From positions 5,580,001 to 5,644,000 of the forward strand of contig NZ_RBKU01000001.1 in the NCBI RefSeq assembly GCF_003633615.1: 64,000 nt of DNA. The letters run 5' to 3'. Positions 24,227-31,503 of this stretch are shown one piece after another. How positions within the stretch are numbered: position 1 is the stretch's first letter; each line of letters starts with the position of its first letter. Source of the DNA: Mucilaginibacter gracilis (lineage in GTDB: Bacteria; Bacteroidota; Bacteroidia; Sphingobacteriales; Sphingobacteriaceae). Below the pieces are notes generated by a model that saw only the letters and a program-made list of their open reading frames with translations, was not told where the DNA came from and did not search any database. Made by a program: the position numbers and the translations under genes.

Positions 24227-25429
24227 TTGCACACTAACATAAATCAAACACCAGTGCAAGGGCGTACAATTGAACAGGATATTGAAGCCGTAGGGCAAAT
24301 ACCCGTAATAAACTCGCTTTTAGAAGTTATTTGCCGCACCACAGGTATGGGGTTTGCGGCAATTGCGCGCGTAACCGATACCCGTTGGGTAGTATGCTCG
24401 GTAAAGGATGATATTAATTTTGGCTTAAAGCCCGGCGGCGAATTGGTACTGGAAACCACCATTTGCCACGAAATAAGGCAAAACGGCGGCGCTGTTGTTA
24501 TTGACCATGTAGACCTCGACCCGCATTTTGCGCGCCACCACACGCCGTTGCAATATGGTTTTCAAAGTTACATATCAATGCCTATTGTGCTTAAAGATGG
24601 TAGCTTTTTTGGTACGCTTTGCGCGATAGACCCCAAACCCAATAAGCTTAACACAGCCCAAACTATTGGCCTTTTTACCCTTTTTGCCGATTTAATATCG
24701 TACCATTTAAACACCATTGACCAACTGGCCCAAACCGAGGCCAAACTATTGGAAGAACGCCAAACCGCCGAACTGCGCGAGCAGTTTATTGCCATTTTAG
24801 GGCACGATTTACGTAACCCCATCAGCGCGGTATCAAACGTGGCGCAACTGCTGCTGCGCATGCCTTTAGACCAGCGTACCACCCGCCTGGCCAATATTTT
24901 AAAAGATGCTTCATTTAGAATGAAGGGCCTTATTGACAACGTGATGGATTTTGCCAGTGGCCGCATGGGCGGCGGCATTAGCCTTAACCTTGCCGATAAG
25001 CATATAGAAACCACCATTAAACAGGTTATTACCCAAATAAGCATCATTTGGCCCCAAAGCCCAATTGAAACCACCTTAGCCATAACCCAGCCTGTTACGC
25101 ACGATGCACGGCGCATAGCGCAACTACTGGCAAACCTGCTAACCAATGCCATTACCCACGGGCAAAAAAATGCACCGGTAAAAATTAGTGCCATAAGCCA
25201 AAACGGCCAGCTTGCCCTATCGGTAAGTAATAGCGGTGCCCCAATAAGCAGCGAGGTAATACAGGGCCTTTTCCAACCGTTTTCGCGCGGGGCGGTTAGG
25301 CAGGGGCAGCAAGGTTTGGGCCTTGGCCTTTACATTGCCTGGCAAATAGCCACAGCGCATGGCGGTGTGCTAACAGTAGCATCGGGCGTTGAGCAAACCA
25401 CGTTTACGTTTACTATGCCGGTACAGTAG
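24227..25429 (+). CDS. GAF-domain sensor histidine kinase
   Basis: A 400-aa soluble kinase. The GAF domain spans about residues 20-165 (VICRTTGMGFAAIARVTDTR, SYISMPIVLKDGSFFGTLCA). HisKA follows with ILGHDLRNPISAVSNVAQLL (His near 195) and HATPase_c with LLANLLTNAITHGQ, VSNSGAPIS and GLGLGLYIAWQIA. No ATG is in frame at the start; TTG 24227 is used. A good ribosome site (AAGGAG at 24197) precedes ATG 24210, which opens only 10 codons in another frame, so a leader peptide or coupled start is possible. It has no membrane segment. The GAF ligand is unknown and no response regulator is adjacent. Confidence 0.88.
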   Translation: MHTNINQTPVQGRTIEQDIEAVGQIPVINSLLEVICRTTGMGFAAIARVTDTRWVVCSVKDDINFGLKPGGELVLETTICHEIRQNGGAVVIDHVDLDPHFARHHTPLQYGFQSYISMPIVLKDGSFFGTLCAIDPKPNKLNTAQTIGLFTLFADLISYHLNTIDQLAQTEAKLLEERQTAELREQFIAILGHDLRNPISAVSNVAQLLLRMPLDQRTTRLANILKDASFRMKGLIDNVMDFASGRMGGGISLNLADKHIETTIKQVITQISIIWPQSPIETTLAITQPVTHDARRIAQLLANLLTNAITHGQKNAPVKISAISQNGQLALSVSNSGAPISSEVIQGLFQPFSRGAVRQGQQGLGLGLYIAWQIATAHGGVLTVASGVEQTTFTFTMPVQ

Positions 25430-25502
25430 CCGCCAGGTTAGGCTTAACTATAAAAGGCAACTAAAAACAGGTAATTTAATGTGGTTTAGGTAAGTAATTT
25501 AA

Positions 25503-25598
25503 AAATGCACCGTCGGTGCAAAAGATCGGTAGCTAATCTCTAAACTATACACAGCGGCTGTGTAAGTCCGTTTGTACTGCGTAGAGATTGCTTCGTAC
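25503..25598. repeat. family G core fused to a family C half
   Basis: TGCACCGTCGGTGCAAAAGA (family G palindromic core, TGCACCG/CGGTGCA) is followed by ATCTCTAAACTATACACAGC and GTAGAGATTGCTTCGTACCT. The latter are the outer arms of family C as at 60331-60426 and 61486-61580. It is joined directly to the family D copy. Confidence 0.65.
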
Positions 25599-25795
25599 CT
25601 ACCCATAACGTTTTTAATTCCCCCTCTTGGAGCGGGGGCGCGTTGGCGAATGCGGTGGCAGGGGTGTGTTGTACGCTAGGCATTTCGAAAATAACACACC
25701 CCTCCGCCCCTCTCGAGAGGGGAATCGCACAAGCCAACGCTCTTATTCGTCAGTTCACTTTCATAGGCCGCAGCATTGTATTACTCGCAATGACG
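25599..25795. repeat. family D composite repeat, copy 1
   Basis: The copy holds GGGGTGTGTT and AACACACCCC as an inverted pair around GTACGCTAGGCATTTCGAAA. This is flanked by CCCCTCTTGGAGC and GCCCCTCTCGAGAGGGG, and it ends with AATCGCACAAGCCAACGCTC and a family C tail (CTCGCAATGACG). Near-identical copies lie at 50041-50229 and 60569-60755. Confidence 0.8.
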
Positions 25796-25882
25796 CAGCG
25801 GAGGTATTCTTTACAATTATTTGTGAACGAAATTTAAACAGGCTCTTATAAACCCTAAAAATTATATATTTTTAGCCTTGCT

Positions 25883-27214
25883 ATGAGCGAAAAGAACAAT
25901 AAAAAAACCATTTGGGCCTGGTGCATGTTTGATTGGGCTAACCAGGCCTACAACATGGTAATTACATCAACCATTTTTCCGGCTTATTTTGTATTTGTAA
26001 CCACCAACAACCCCACCAAAAGCGATATGGTTACTTTTTTTGGGCACAAATATGTTAATACCGTTTTATCAAACTACGTTTTGGGCCTTAGCTATTTAGT
26101 TGTAGTTGCCCTGCTGCCCATACTAACCTCTATTGCCGATTATCGTGGAAACAAAAAACTGTACCTGCAACTGTTTACCTGGCTGGGCAGTTTGGCTTGC
26201 GCCGGATTATTCTTTTTTGATAAAGGCACCCCGCTGGAAATACCCATGATTTGTTTTGCACTGGCATCTATTGGTTATTGCGGTGGTTTTGTGTTTTACA
26301 ACTCGTACCTGCCCCAAATTGCCACCGCCGATAAGCAAGACGCCGTAAGCGCCAAAGGTTTTATTTATGGTTACGTTGGCAGCATTGTGGTGCAGCTTAT
26401 ATGCTTTGTAGTGGTTTTAAAGCCCCAATTATTTGGCATTACCGAGGTTGATTACCTGCCTGCCCGCATATCATTTGTAATAGTTTTTGTGTGGTGGATA
26501 AGCTTTAGCTTTATTGCCTTTAAAATGCTGCCCAAAGGTGTACCCAATGCAGGGGCGCATAATTATAATGTGTTAACAGGTGGTTTTAAAGAGCTGGCCA
26601 AAGTGTTTGGCAAAGTGCGCAAAATGCCACTCATGAAACGCTTTTTATCGGCTTTCTTTTTTTACTCGGTAGGTGTGCAAACCATTATGCTGGTGGCCGC
26701 CAACTTTGCCGCCAAAGAACTTAAAATGCCCGACGCCGATTTAATTGTAATCATCCTTATTATACAGGTGGTTGCCGTAGCCGGTGCGGTAATTGCATCA
26801 AAGGCATCGGCCAAATATGGCAACACCAAAACCCTGGTTGGCCTGGTTACTGTTTGGACACTAATTTGCTGCTGCGTATATTTTGTAGCCAACGAAGCAC
26901 AGTTTGCCGTAGCAGCCGTAGTGGTAGGTTTGGTAATGGGTGGTGTACAATCGTTATCGCGGTCAACGTTTTCAAAATACCTTCCGGAGAATATACCCGA
27001 TACGGCCTCTTATTTTAGTTTTTACGACGTTACCGAAAAACTATCCATTGTAGTGGGCCTCCTGTGCTTCGCCAAGGTTGAAGATTGGCGGCACGAAATG
27101 CGCGACAGCGCCCTGGCCCTCGATTGCTTTTTTGCCGTTGGCCTGTTTTTACTGGTAGCCCTCCTGGTTTACGAAAACAAAGCCACCAAAGGCAAACTGG
27201 CCCCACTTATTTAA
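25883..27214 (+). CDS. MFS transporter, UMF1/Atg22-like
   Basis: A 443-aa inner-membrane transporter of the UMF1 family of the major facilitator superfamily. The opening KKTIWAWCMFDWANQAYNMV (about residues 6-25) is the family signature. About twelve hydrophobic helices follow. A conserved stretch (VGLVMGGVQSLSRSTFSKYL, about 350-369) and PDTASYFSFYDVTEKLSIVVG are typical of UMF1. The transported compound is unknown; eukaryotic Atg22 exports amino acids from vacuoles. It is a single gene preceded by a repeat block and closed by a strong bidirectional terminator at 27309-27358. Confidence 0.9.
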   Translation: MSEKNNKKTIWAWCMFDWANQAYNMVITSTIFPAYFVFVTTNNPTKSDMVTFFGHKYVNTVLSNYVLGLSYLVVVALLPILTSIADYRGNKKLYLQLFTWLGSLACAGLFFFDKGTPLEIPMICFALASIGYCGGFVFYNSYLPQIATADKQDAVSAKGFIYGYVGSIVVQLICFVVVLKPQLFGITEVDYLPARISFVIVFVWWISFSFIAFKMLPKGVPNAGAHNYNVLTGGFKELAKVFGKVRKMPLMKRFLSAFFFYSVGVQTIMLVAANFAAKELKMPDADLIVIILIIQVVAVAGAVIASKASAKYGNTKTLVGLVTVWTLICCCVYFVANEAQFAVAAVVVGLVMGGVQSLSRSTFSKYLPENIPDTASYFSFYDVTEKLSIVVGLLCFAKVEDWRHEMRDSALALDCFFAVGLFLLVALLVYENKATKGKLAPLI

Positions 27215-27232
27215 AAAGCGTAAAAGTTCCGC

Positions 27233-27290
27233 CCATTCCGGCGTCCCCGCCGCAACACAAACGGTTTGCAGCGTCAACGCTGCATCGGCT
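27233..27290 (+). repeat. family F two-hairpin repeat, variant stem
   Basis: Hairpin 1 is CCGGCGTCCCCGCCG instead of the TTTAGGCG/CGCCTAAA seen at 59.5 kb; both strands of the stem have changed together. Hairpin 2 GCAGCG-4 nt-CGCTGC is kept, and the linker ACACAAACGGTTT is identical. It lies 18 bp after the MFS stop codon. Confidence 0.7.
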
Positions 27291-27308
27291 TCAATTATAT
27301 CGCTCCTA

Positions 27309-27358
27309 TCAAAACAACAACGCCGGGTTAGTTTAATAACCCGGCGTTGTTGTTTTGA
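27309..27358. terminator. bidirectional terminator
   Basis: A 22-bp perfect stem, from TCAAAACAACAACGCCGGGT to its complement, with a 6-nt loop. A-rich and T-rich flanks lie on both sides. It sits between the convergent MFS gene (stop 27214) and YtxH gene (stop 27377) and can serve both. Confidence 0.85.
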
Positions 27359-27376
27359 TGGCTTTTTTTTGAGTGC

Positions 27377-27646
27377 TTATATTATAGCGTTCTCAATATC
27401 ATCGTGCACCATGGCATAAGGGTCGGTTTGGGCTTTAAACTGGGTAACCAGCTTATCGGTAAAGGTAATTAAATGGTCAATTTGGCCAACTGCCGTGTCA
27501 ACCAGGGTTTCGCCCAGGTTTTGTAACGACGAACCTAATTTTTCGCGGTTTTGTTTCCCTTTAGCGGGTGCAAATAAAATTCCTAAAGTAACTCCGGCAG
27601 CTAAACCTGCCAATAGTAATACTGCTCCTTTTGAAGTATTGCTCAT
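27377..27646 (-). CDS. YtxH domain protein
   Basis: An 89-aa YtxH-like protein. One N-terminal membrane helix (GAVLLLAGLAAGVTLGILFA, about residues 7-26) leads into the signature PAKGKQNREKL and a short amphipathic helical tail (LGSSLQNLGETLVDTAVGQI). Such proteins are envelope-associated and often stress-induced, with no known reaction. It is a single gene ending at the bidirectional terminator. The assignment rests on the glycine-rich helix plus APxKGxxxR motif and the small size. Confidence 0.8.
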   Translation of the reverse strand: MSNTSKGAVLLLAGLAAGVTLGILFAPAKGKQNREKLGSSLQNLGETLVDTAVGQIDHLITFTDKLVTQFKAQTDPYAMVHDDIENAII

Positions 27647-28094
27647 ATTCTTATCAATGTAAACGTATAAAATTGGTTTGCGAAGGCCCCGTCAGTTGTA
27701 AGGCACCGCAAATTAAAAAATTAAAAAGGTAATATAAAACGCCGCCCTATTTTACCCTGGTTTTTTACGTACTGTTAACACAAAGCACGCTGCAATTAGC
27801 GTTGTAAAAGCCTTTTTAACAATACAAACTAAAAACCGGGTTAAGGTTATAAAGTTTTGTTTTTTAGCAAAATGCTGGTTGCCAATGTAATTGCGCACAA
27901 CATGATGTTTTGAATATGATCCGTTCCATCTCCGCTAAAACAATAATAATAGCAACGGCTTTTGTTAAACATATACCTGCCAAATTAACGGCTTATTGCC
28001 TTATAAATTGTTTAAGTGGGCCGGTAAAGCTATTAGCATTGCATCGGTTAATAGAAAGAAAATACCTAAAAAAACCTGGCAGGGCTGGATAAAA
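27647..28094. other. intergenic stretch, no gene supported
   Basis: This lies upstream of YtxH and downstream of the minus-strand secreted protein. An open plus-strand frame at 27910-28092 has no family features and a basic, repetitive composition, so it is not called. No copies of repeat families A-G were seen. Promoters for YtxH must lie here, but no confident consensus was found. Confidence 0.4.
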
Positions 28095-28481
28095 TTAAAT
28101 ACGGTAATTGCAATTTAAAATATACGCCGGGTTTTTTAAGCTTGCCAGTTTTGCAGGGCTGCAATACTGTTGTTGTTTACTTATTATTGCGGCAACGGCT
28201 GGTTTATTATCGTTACTATAATTAAAAAGTACCGGGAAAAGCCGAGTTAAAAAATAAAGCGGACCTTGGTAAATATGCACATCGTTAACCTGTAACAACT
28301 GCTTTTGGGCTTGGCAGCAGCGTTTGCGGGCGGCCATTTTGCAGGTATGCTTTTTGCAATGCGTGCCGTGGCTAATAGCGGTTAACCGCAAAACGCCCAT
28401 ACAACAAGTGCCTTTTGCAGATACCCCTAAACCCGATAAAAGGTAGGCCGCAACCAGCAAAATAAGCAACAGGCGTTTCAT
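28095..28481 (-). CDS. secreted His/Cys-rich small protein, HYC_CC_PP-like
   Basis: A 128-aa protein with a signal peptide (MKRLLLILLVAAYLLSGLGV). A Cys/His-rich segment, HGTHCKKHTCKMAARKRCCQ (about residues 35-58), includes a CC pair and an earlier CC in KGTCCMG. The remainder is mixed, ending with NPAYILNCNYRI. Spacing of His, Cys and CC resembles small secreted HYC_CC_PP proteins of Bacteroidota, possibly metal-binding. The PP motif itself is not seen. An upstream in-frame ATG at 28535 would add residues before the signal peptide, so 28481 is preferred. No close operon partner. Confidence 0.5.
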   Translation of the reverse strand: MKRLLLILLVAAYLLSGLGVSAKGTCCMGVLRLTAISHGTHCKKHTCKMAARKRCCQAQKQLLQVNDVHIYQGPLYFLTRLFPVLFNYSNDNKPAVAAIISKQQQYCSPAKLASLKNPAYILNCNYRI

Positions 28482-28577
28482 ACTACAAATATAGGGTTTT
28501 GGTTTTATATTTTGCTTAACCGGCTGCGCAACCATTTACCAACAACAGCCCCTAAACTATTGACGGTGAATACCGCA

Positions 28578-28615
28578 GAAAAAAAAAGAAAAAAAAAGGG
28601 CGACAAAAGCCGCCC
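28578..28615 (-). terminator. terminator of the 26-aa peptide gene
   Basis: On the minus strand GGGCGGC and CGCCC form a stem with a short loop, followed by a long T run (the A-run 28578-28597 on the plus strand). It lies 30 bp past the stop codon of the peptide gene at 28645. Confidence 0.7.
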
Positions 28616-28644
28616 GCTAGCAATACCTTTCAGGTATGCCTAAA

Positions 28645-28725
28645 TTATTTAAAGCTTTGTTTTGGAGTAAACAAAGGGATAATAATTGCTACAATTAACA
28701 CGGCTACTTCTAATGCGATTAACAT
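28645..28725 (-). CDS. hydrophobic microprotein, 26 aa
   Basis: ATG 28725 opens 26 codons ending in TAA at 28645. The product is one membrane helix (MLIALEVAVLIVAIIIPLFT) followed by PKQSFK. A strong intrinsic terminator follows 30 bp later and there is no other gene for it to serve, which supports transcription of this unit. A small inverted repeat (ATACCT/AGGTAT) lies between the stop and the terminator. It could be a small membrane regulator or a hydrophobic toxin-like peptide; nothing in the sequence decides. Confidence 0.5.
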   Translation of the reverse strand: MLIALEVAVLIVAIIIPLFTPKQSFK

Positions 28726-29193
28726 GGTTTTTATTTTTTAAAGTGATTGAATAAGTTTCGTTTCAGGTTGAATTATCACTGAGCAACAATACCGCCTGCT
28801 GATGGTACTTTAGCTAATTGCATACCAATATTTTATTTTTTTTATAACCAGCTAATTAGGGGCAAAAAGCCAAAAAAATATTTTACGATAATTAAAAAAT
28901 CACTTAAAAATTTGGATGCATTGGTTTTTTTATTGGCAATTTAAAAGGCCGCACAAAAATAAAAGGGATGCCAAAATACAAAGCCGGCATTTGCCGGCAA
29001 ACCATAAAATTAGCACCAAATAAAAGCCGACAAACCAAAAAACGAGGGGATAAAGCCAAAAAAAGGTCTAAAAATGCTAAAAATATCGCGTCGTGCTCCA
29101 AAATACCTACTTAAAAGTAGGTATTTTAAAAAAATGATTGCTTTTTGATGGTTTTTCGATCGGCTAAAGCTTCAAAAATATTTTTTACGCCAT
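28726..29193. other. AT-rich intergenic stretch, no gene supported
   Basis: About 470 bp of A-rich plus-strand sequence. The minus-strand open frame at 28904-29101 is built from low-complexity T/A runs and has no start context, so it is not called. It should include the promoter of the 26-aa peptide. No repeat family copy was seen. Confidence 0.4.
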
Positions 29194-29258
29194 TTTGTCA
29201 CCCGACATGACAAACACTATTTTTACACCAAAACCACAGTCTCGAAAACATGACAAAC
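29194..29258. promoter_or_regulatory. inverted and direct repeats, possible operator upstream of a TPR gene
   Basis: TTTGTCA (29194-29200) faces TGACAAA (29208-29214) across 7 nt. The right half with its flank, CATGACAAAC, occurs again at 29249-29258. Two half-sites 43 bp apart plus one full site resemble a regulator-binding region. It lies 136-200 bp before the TPR gene at 29394. The regulator is unknown. Confidence 0.35.
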
Positions 29259-29393
29259 AACTGCCATATTGACTAATTGTAGCAAAAGTTCCCCATTTAG
29301 CGCCCAATCCCATATGCCAAATGTTATAGTATGTTAAATTGTTGCGTAGCTTGGCCACTTTGGGTAATTTTATAAACTGTATTGTAAATAATT

Positions 29394-30476
29394 ATGCTTT
29401 TAAATTTTCCGTTAGTTAAAAAATATACGCTGGCACTGGTGTTTGGCTTATTATGCTTTGCCGCTAAAGCCCAGGCACCAAAAGATGCTGCCGACCAAAA
29501 ATATAAACAGGCCCTGCAACTGGAGGACGATGAAAATTACGCCGACGCCATTGCCCTGCTAACCGATGCCCAAAAGCTAAACCCGGCAAATATTAACTAC
29601 CCTTACGAAATTGCTTATGCCCTGTACAGCCAAAAGCAATATCAAAAAGCTATTGATAAGCTTTTAACCCTAAAAAACAACACCAATAGTTTCGACCGCC
29701 TGTACCAGCTATTGGGTAAAAGCTATATTGTTTTAGACGAAGGAGCCAAAGCACTGGCCATTTACACCGAGGGTTTAAAAAAGTTCCCCAAATCGGGATG
29801 TTTATATCTGGAGCGCGGCACCATTCCGCTTGATGATAAAAATTACGACGAGGCACTCCAATATTTTGAAAAAGGCATTGAGGTTGAACCCGGTTTCGCA
29901 TCCAACTATTACTGGGCGGCCAAGCTTTACTGCAACTCTACCGACCCGGTTTGGGGTGTGCTTTACGCCGAACTGTTTATGAACCTCGAACGTAACGGCC
30001 CCCGCAACAACGAAATTAGTAAGCTGCTTTACGATACCTATAACAATCAAATTACCTTCGCCGAGCCGGGTAAACCCCAGGTAACCTTTACCAGCCAGGT
30101 AATTGTTGAGGGCCGCAAGCCCGATAAAATGCCCTACCCGCTTGTTTACCAACCCACAATGGGCGCCGCCGCCGCCACCGAAACAGCAATAGATATTAAC
30201 TCGCTTGATAGGATTAGGCAAAACTTTTTAAAGTTTTATAACCAACGCGGCTTTAACAAAACCTACCCCAACGTATTGTTTAACTATCAGGATAAAATCA
30301 CCAAGGCCGGTTGCATAGAAGCCTACAACCACTGGCTGCTTTTACAAGGCAACCAAACCGATTTTACCACCTGGCGCAAACAAAACCCCGCCAAATGGCA
30401 AGATTTTTTAACCTGGTTTGCCGCCAACCCCCTCAAACTGGACGAAGACAACAAGTTTTACAGAGCGCAGTATTAA
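29394..30476 (+). CDS. secreted TPR-repeat protein
   Basis: A 360-aa protein with signal peptide (YTLALVFGLLCFAAKAQ). At least four tetratricopeptide repeats run through residues 30-200, for example YKQALQLEDDENYADAIALL, INYPYEIAYALYSQKQYQKA, RLYQLLGKSYIVLDEGAKAL and NYDEALQYFEKGIEVEPGFA. The C-terminal 130 residues (from ITFAEPGKPQVTFTSQ to FYRAQY) are not TPR and are unrecognised. TPRs mediate protein contacts; the protein is likely periplasmic or surface-facing. It is monocistronic with a long AT-rich leader region. Confidence 0.8.
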   Translation: MLLNFPLVKKYTLALVFGLLCFAAKAQAPKDAADQKYKQALQLEDDENYADAIALLTDAQKLNPANINYPYEIAYALYSQKQYQKAIDKLLTLKNNTNSFDRLYQLLGKSYIVLDEGAKALAIYTEGLKKFPKSGCLYLERGTIPLDDKNYDEALQYFEKGIEVEPGFASNYYWAAKLYCNSTDPVWGVLYAELFMNLERNGPRNNEISKLLYDTYNNQITFAEPGKPQVTFTSQVIVEGRKPDKMPYPLVYQPTMGAAAATETAIDINSLDRIRQNFLKFYNQRGFNKTYPNVLFNYQDKITKAGCIEAYNHWLLLQGNQTDFTTWRKQNPAKWQDFLTWFAANPLKLDEDNKFYRAQY

Positions 30477-30540
30477 TACGCGGCGTGCAAAACAATGCGC
30501 ATTTTGGCTCTGCATGGCTTGCGAGAGCGTGGGAAATAAG

Positions 30541-30603
30541 CATCTCGTTTACATAGTTGTCCGAAGTCGGAGACATTCGGACAGCTATGTAAACGAATAA
30601 CTT
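30541..30603. repeat. long perfect hairpin repeat related to family B
   Basis: The arms TCGTTTACATAGTTGTCCGA and its counterpart TTCGGACAGCTATGTAAACG pair over about 20 bp with a single wobble, around GTCGGAGACA. It ends CGAATAACTT like the copy at 17405-17475. It precedes the membrane protein at 30642 by 39 bp. Confidence 0.75.
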
Positions 30604-30641
30604 GAGAAATTATAAACCCCAATTATTTAGCATATTTGAAC

Positions 30642-31151
30642 ATGATAGATATTTCAGTTTACAAACTTTATAGTGGAGTTTTTAAATTAAATGATAAAAT
30701 TTATTTGGCTATTTTCGGAGGATTAATAATAGCAAGGGGATGTTTGCGGGTTTTTGACGCCAGCAATGAGATTAAAGCTGATTTCGACATCTGTATAAGC
30801 ATGTTGGGATTGTTGCTTTTTACACAAAAGTTTTTGATGAAATTTACCAATTTGTGGTTTAGTATTTGTTGGTTTCTTTTGACGATAGTATTTGGTTTAA
30901 TTGGTGGTGAGACTTTGAGCTTTTACAACTTATTTTTGTTTTTTCTTTACCATATAATACGGTTTCTTTTTATAACTGTTTACAAAAAGGAGTTTGTACC
31001 ACCGGTAACCTATAGAAGCTCTTATGAGATTGTCTCTGATGAATGGGCAGGAAGGTCGACTGAGGATGAAGATATTAAATATAAACGTATTCTTCTTATT
31101 GCTGCGATTGTTGTCTTGTGGCTTAGTGCGAAATATAGCTCAGGATATTGA
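30642..31151 (+). CDS. hypothetical integral membrane protein, 169 aa
   Basis: Unrecognised. Hydrophobic segments are at IYLAIFGGLIIARGCLRVF (about residues 19-37), ICISMLGLLLFTQKFLM (about 49-65), NLWFSICWFLLTIVFGLIGG (about 69-88), LFLFFLYHIIRFLFITVY (about 96-113) and ILLIAAIVVLWLSAKY (about 150-165). A charged loop TYRSSYEIVSDEWAGRSTED separates the last two. TTG 30636 is also possible, but ATG 30642 is preferred. The gene is AT-rich, single, placed between a hairpin repeat and a family A element that starts 4 bp after its stop. Likely an acquired gene. Confidence 0.55.
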   Translation: MIDISVYKLYSGVFKLNDKIYLAIFGGLIIARGCLRVFDASNEIKADFDICISMLGLLLFTQKFLMKFTNLWFSICWFLLTIVFGLIGGETLSFYNLFLFFLYHIIRFLFITVYKKEFVPPVTYRSSYEIVSDEWAGRSTEDEDIKYKRILLIAAIVVLWLSAKYSSGY

Positions 31152-31155
31152 TTCC

Positions 31156-31234
31156 CCATCGCTCCCGCCAGCGTCCGCGATTGTGGTAAAAATGCTAAGT
31201 AAACCACAAGCGCGGACGCTGGCGGGAGAGGTGG
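31156..31234. repeat. family A element, simplified palindromic form
   Basis: CCATCGCTCCCGCCAGCGTC at the left and its near-complement GACGCTGGCGGGAGAGGTGG at the right form one long stem. ATTGTGGT and AACCACAA continue it around AAAATGCTAAGT. Internal arms 1 and 2 of the full element are missing. It begins 4 bp after the stop of the membrane protein gene. Confidence 0.8.
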
Positions 31235-31243
31235 GGACCCCCC

Positions 31244-31308
31244 GCTATTCGTAGACTCTGTCTACGAATCCCTATGCTTGTAGTCTCCGACTACAGGAAG
31301 ATAGCATA
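31244..31308 (+). repeat. family B two-hairpin repeat, best copy
   Basis: ATTCGTAGA-CTCTG-TCTACGAAT and TGTAGTC-TCC-GACTACA are both perfect hairpins. ATGCT before the second and AGCAT after it add an outer stem. It directly follows a family A copy. Confidence 0.82.
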
Positions 31309-31433
31309 ATACCTAATCAGGCTGCTCCCGCATAGGTACTCGCTTATGGTAACTATGTTAAAAGTAAGCAACAAACTGTATAAAAACAAGCCACTAACGC
31401 TTAATAGAGTTTCTAAGCAAACCCAGCTTAAAA

Positions 31434-31463
31434 CAAAAAAACGGAAGCGTTTGCCGCTCCCGT
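31434..31463 (-). terminator. terminator after the TlpA gene
   Basis: On the minus strand ACGGGAGCG and CGCTTCCGT pair with one mismatch around GCAAA, followed by a T run (A run at 31434-31440 on the plus strand). It lies about 40 bp past the TlpA stop at 31504. Confidence 0.7.
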
Positions 31464-31503
31464 CCTGTAATTTCATCAAATATTTTCCTGCCGAATAGTA
31501 GCC

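Noticed and set aside
24568..25194. Long minus-strand open frame (208 aa) inside the GAF kinase
   Set aside because: It lies entirely opposite a well-supported kinase gene, has serine/arginine-rich composition typical of a shadow frame, and shows no family motif.
28904..29101. Minus-strand 65-aa frame upstream of the TPR gene
   Set aside because: It is built from low-complexity A/T runs with no start context, no neighbours and no family features.
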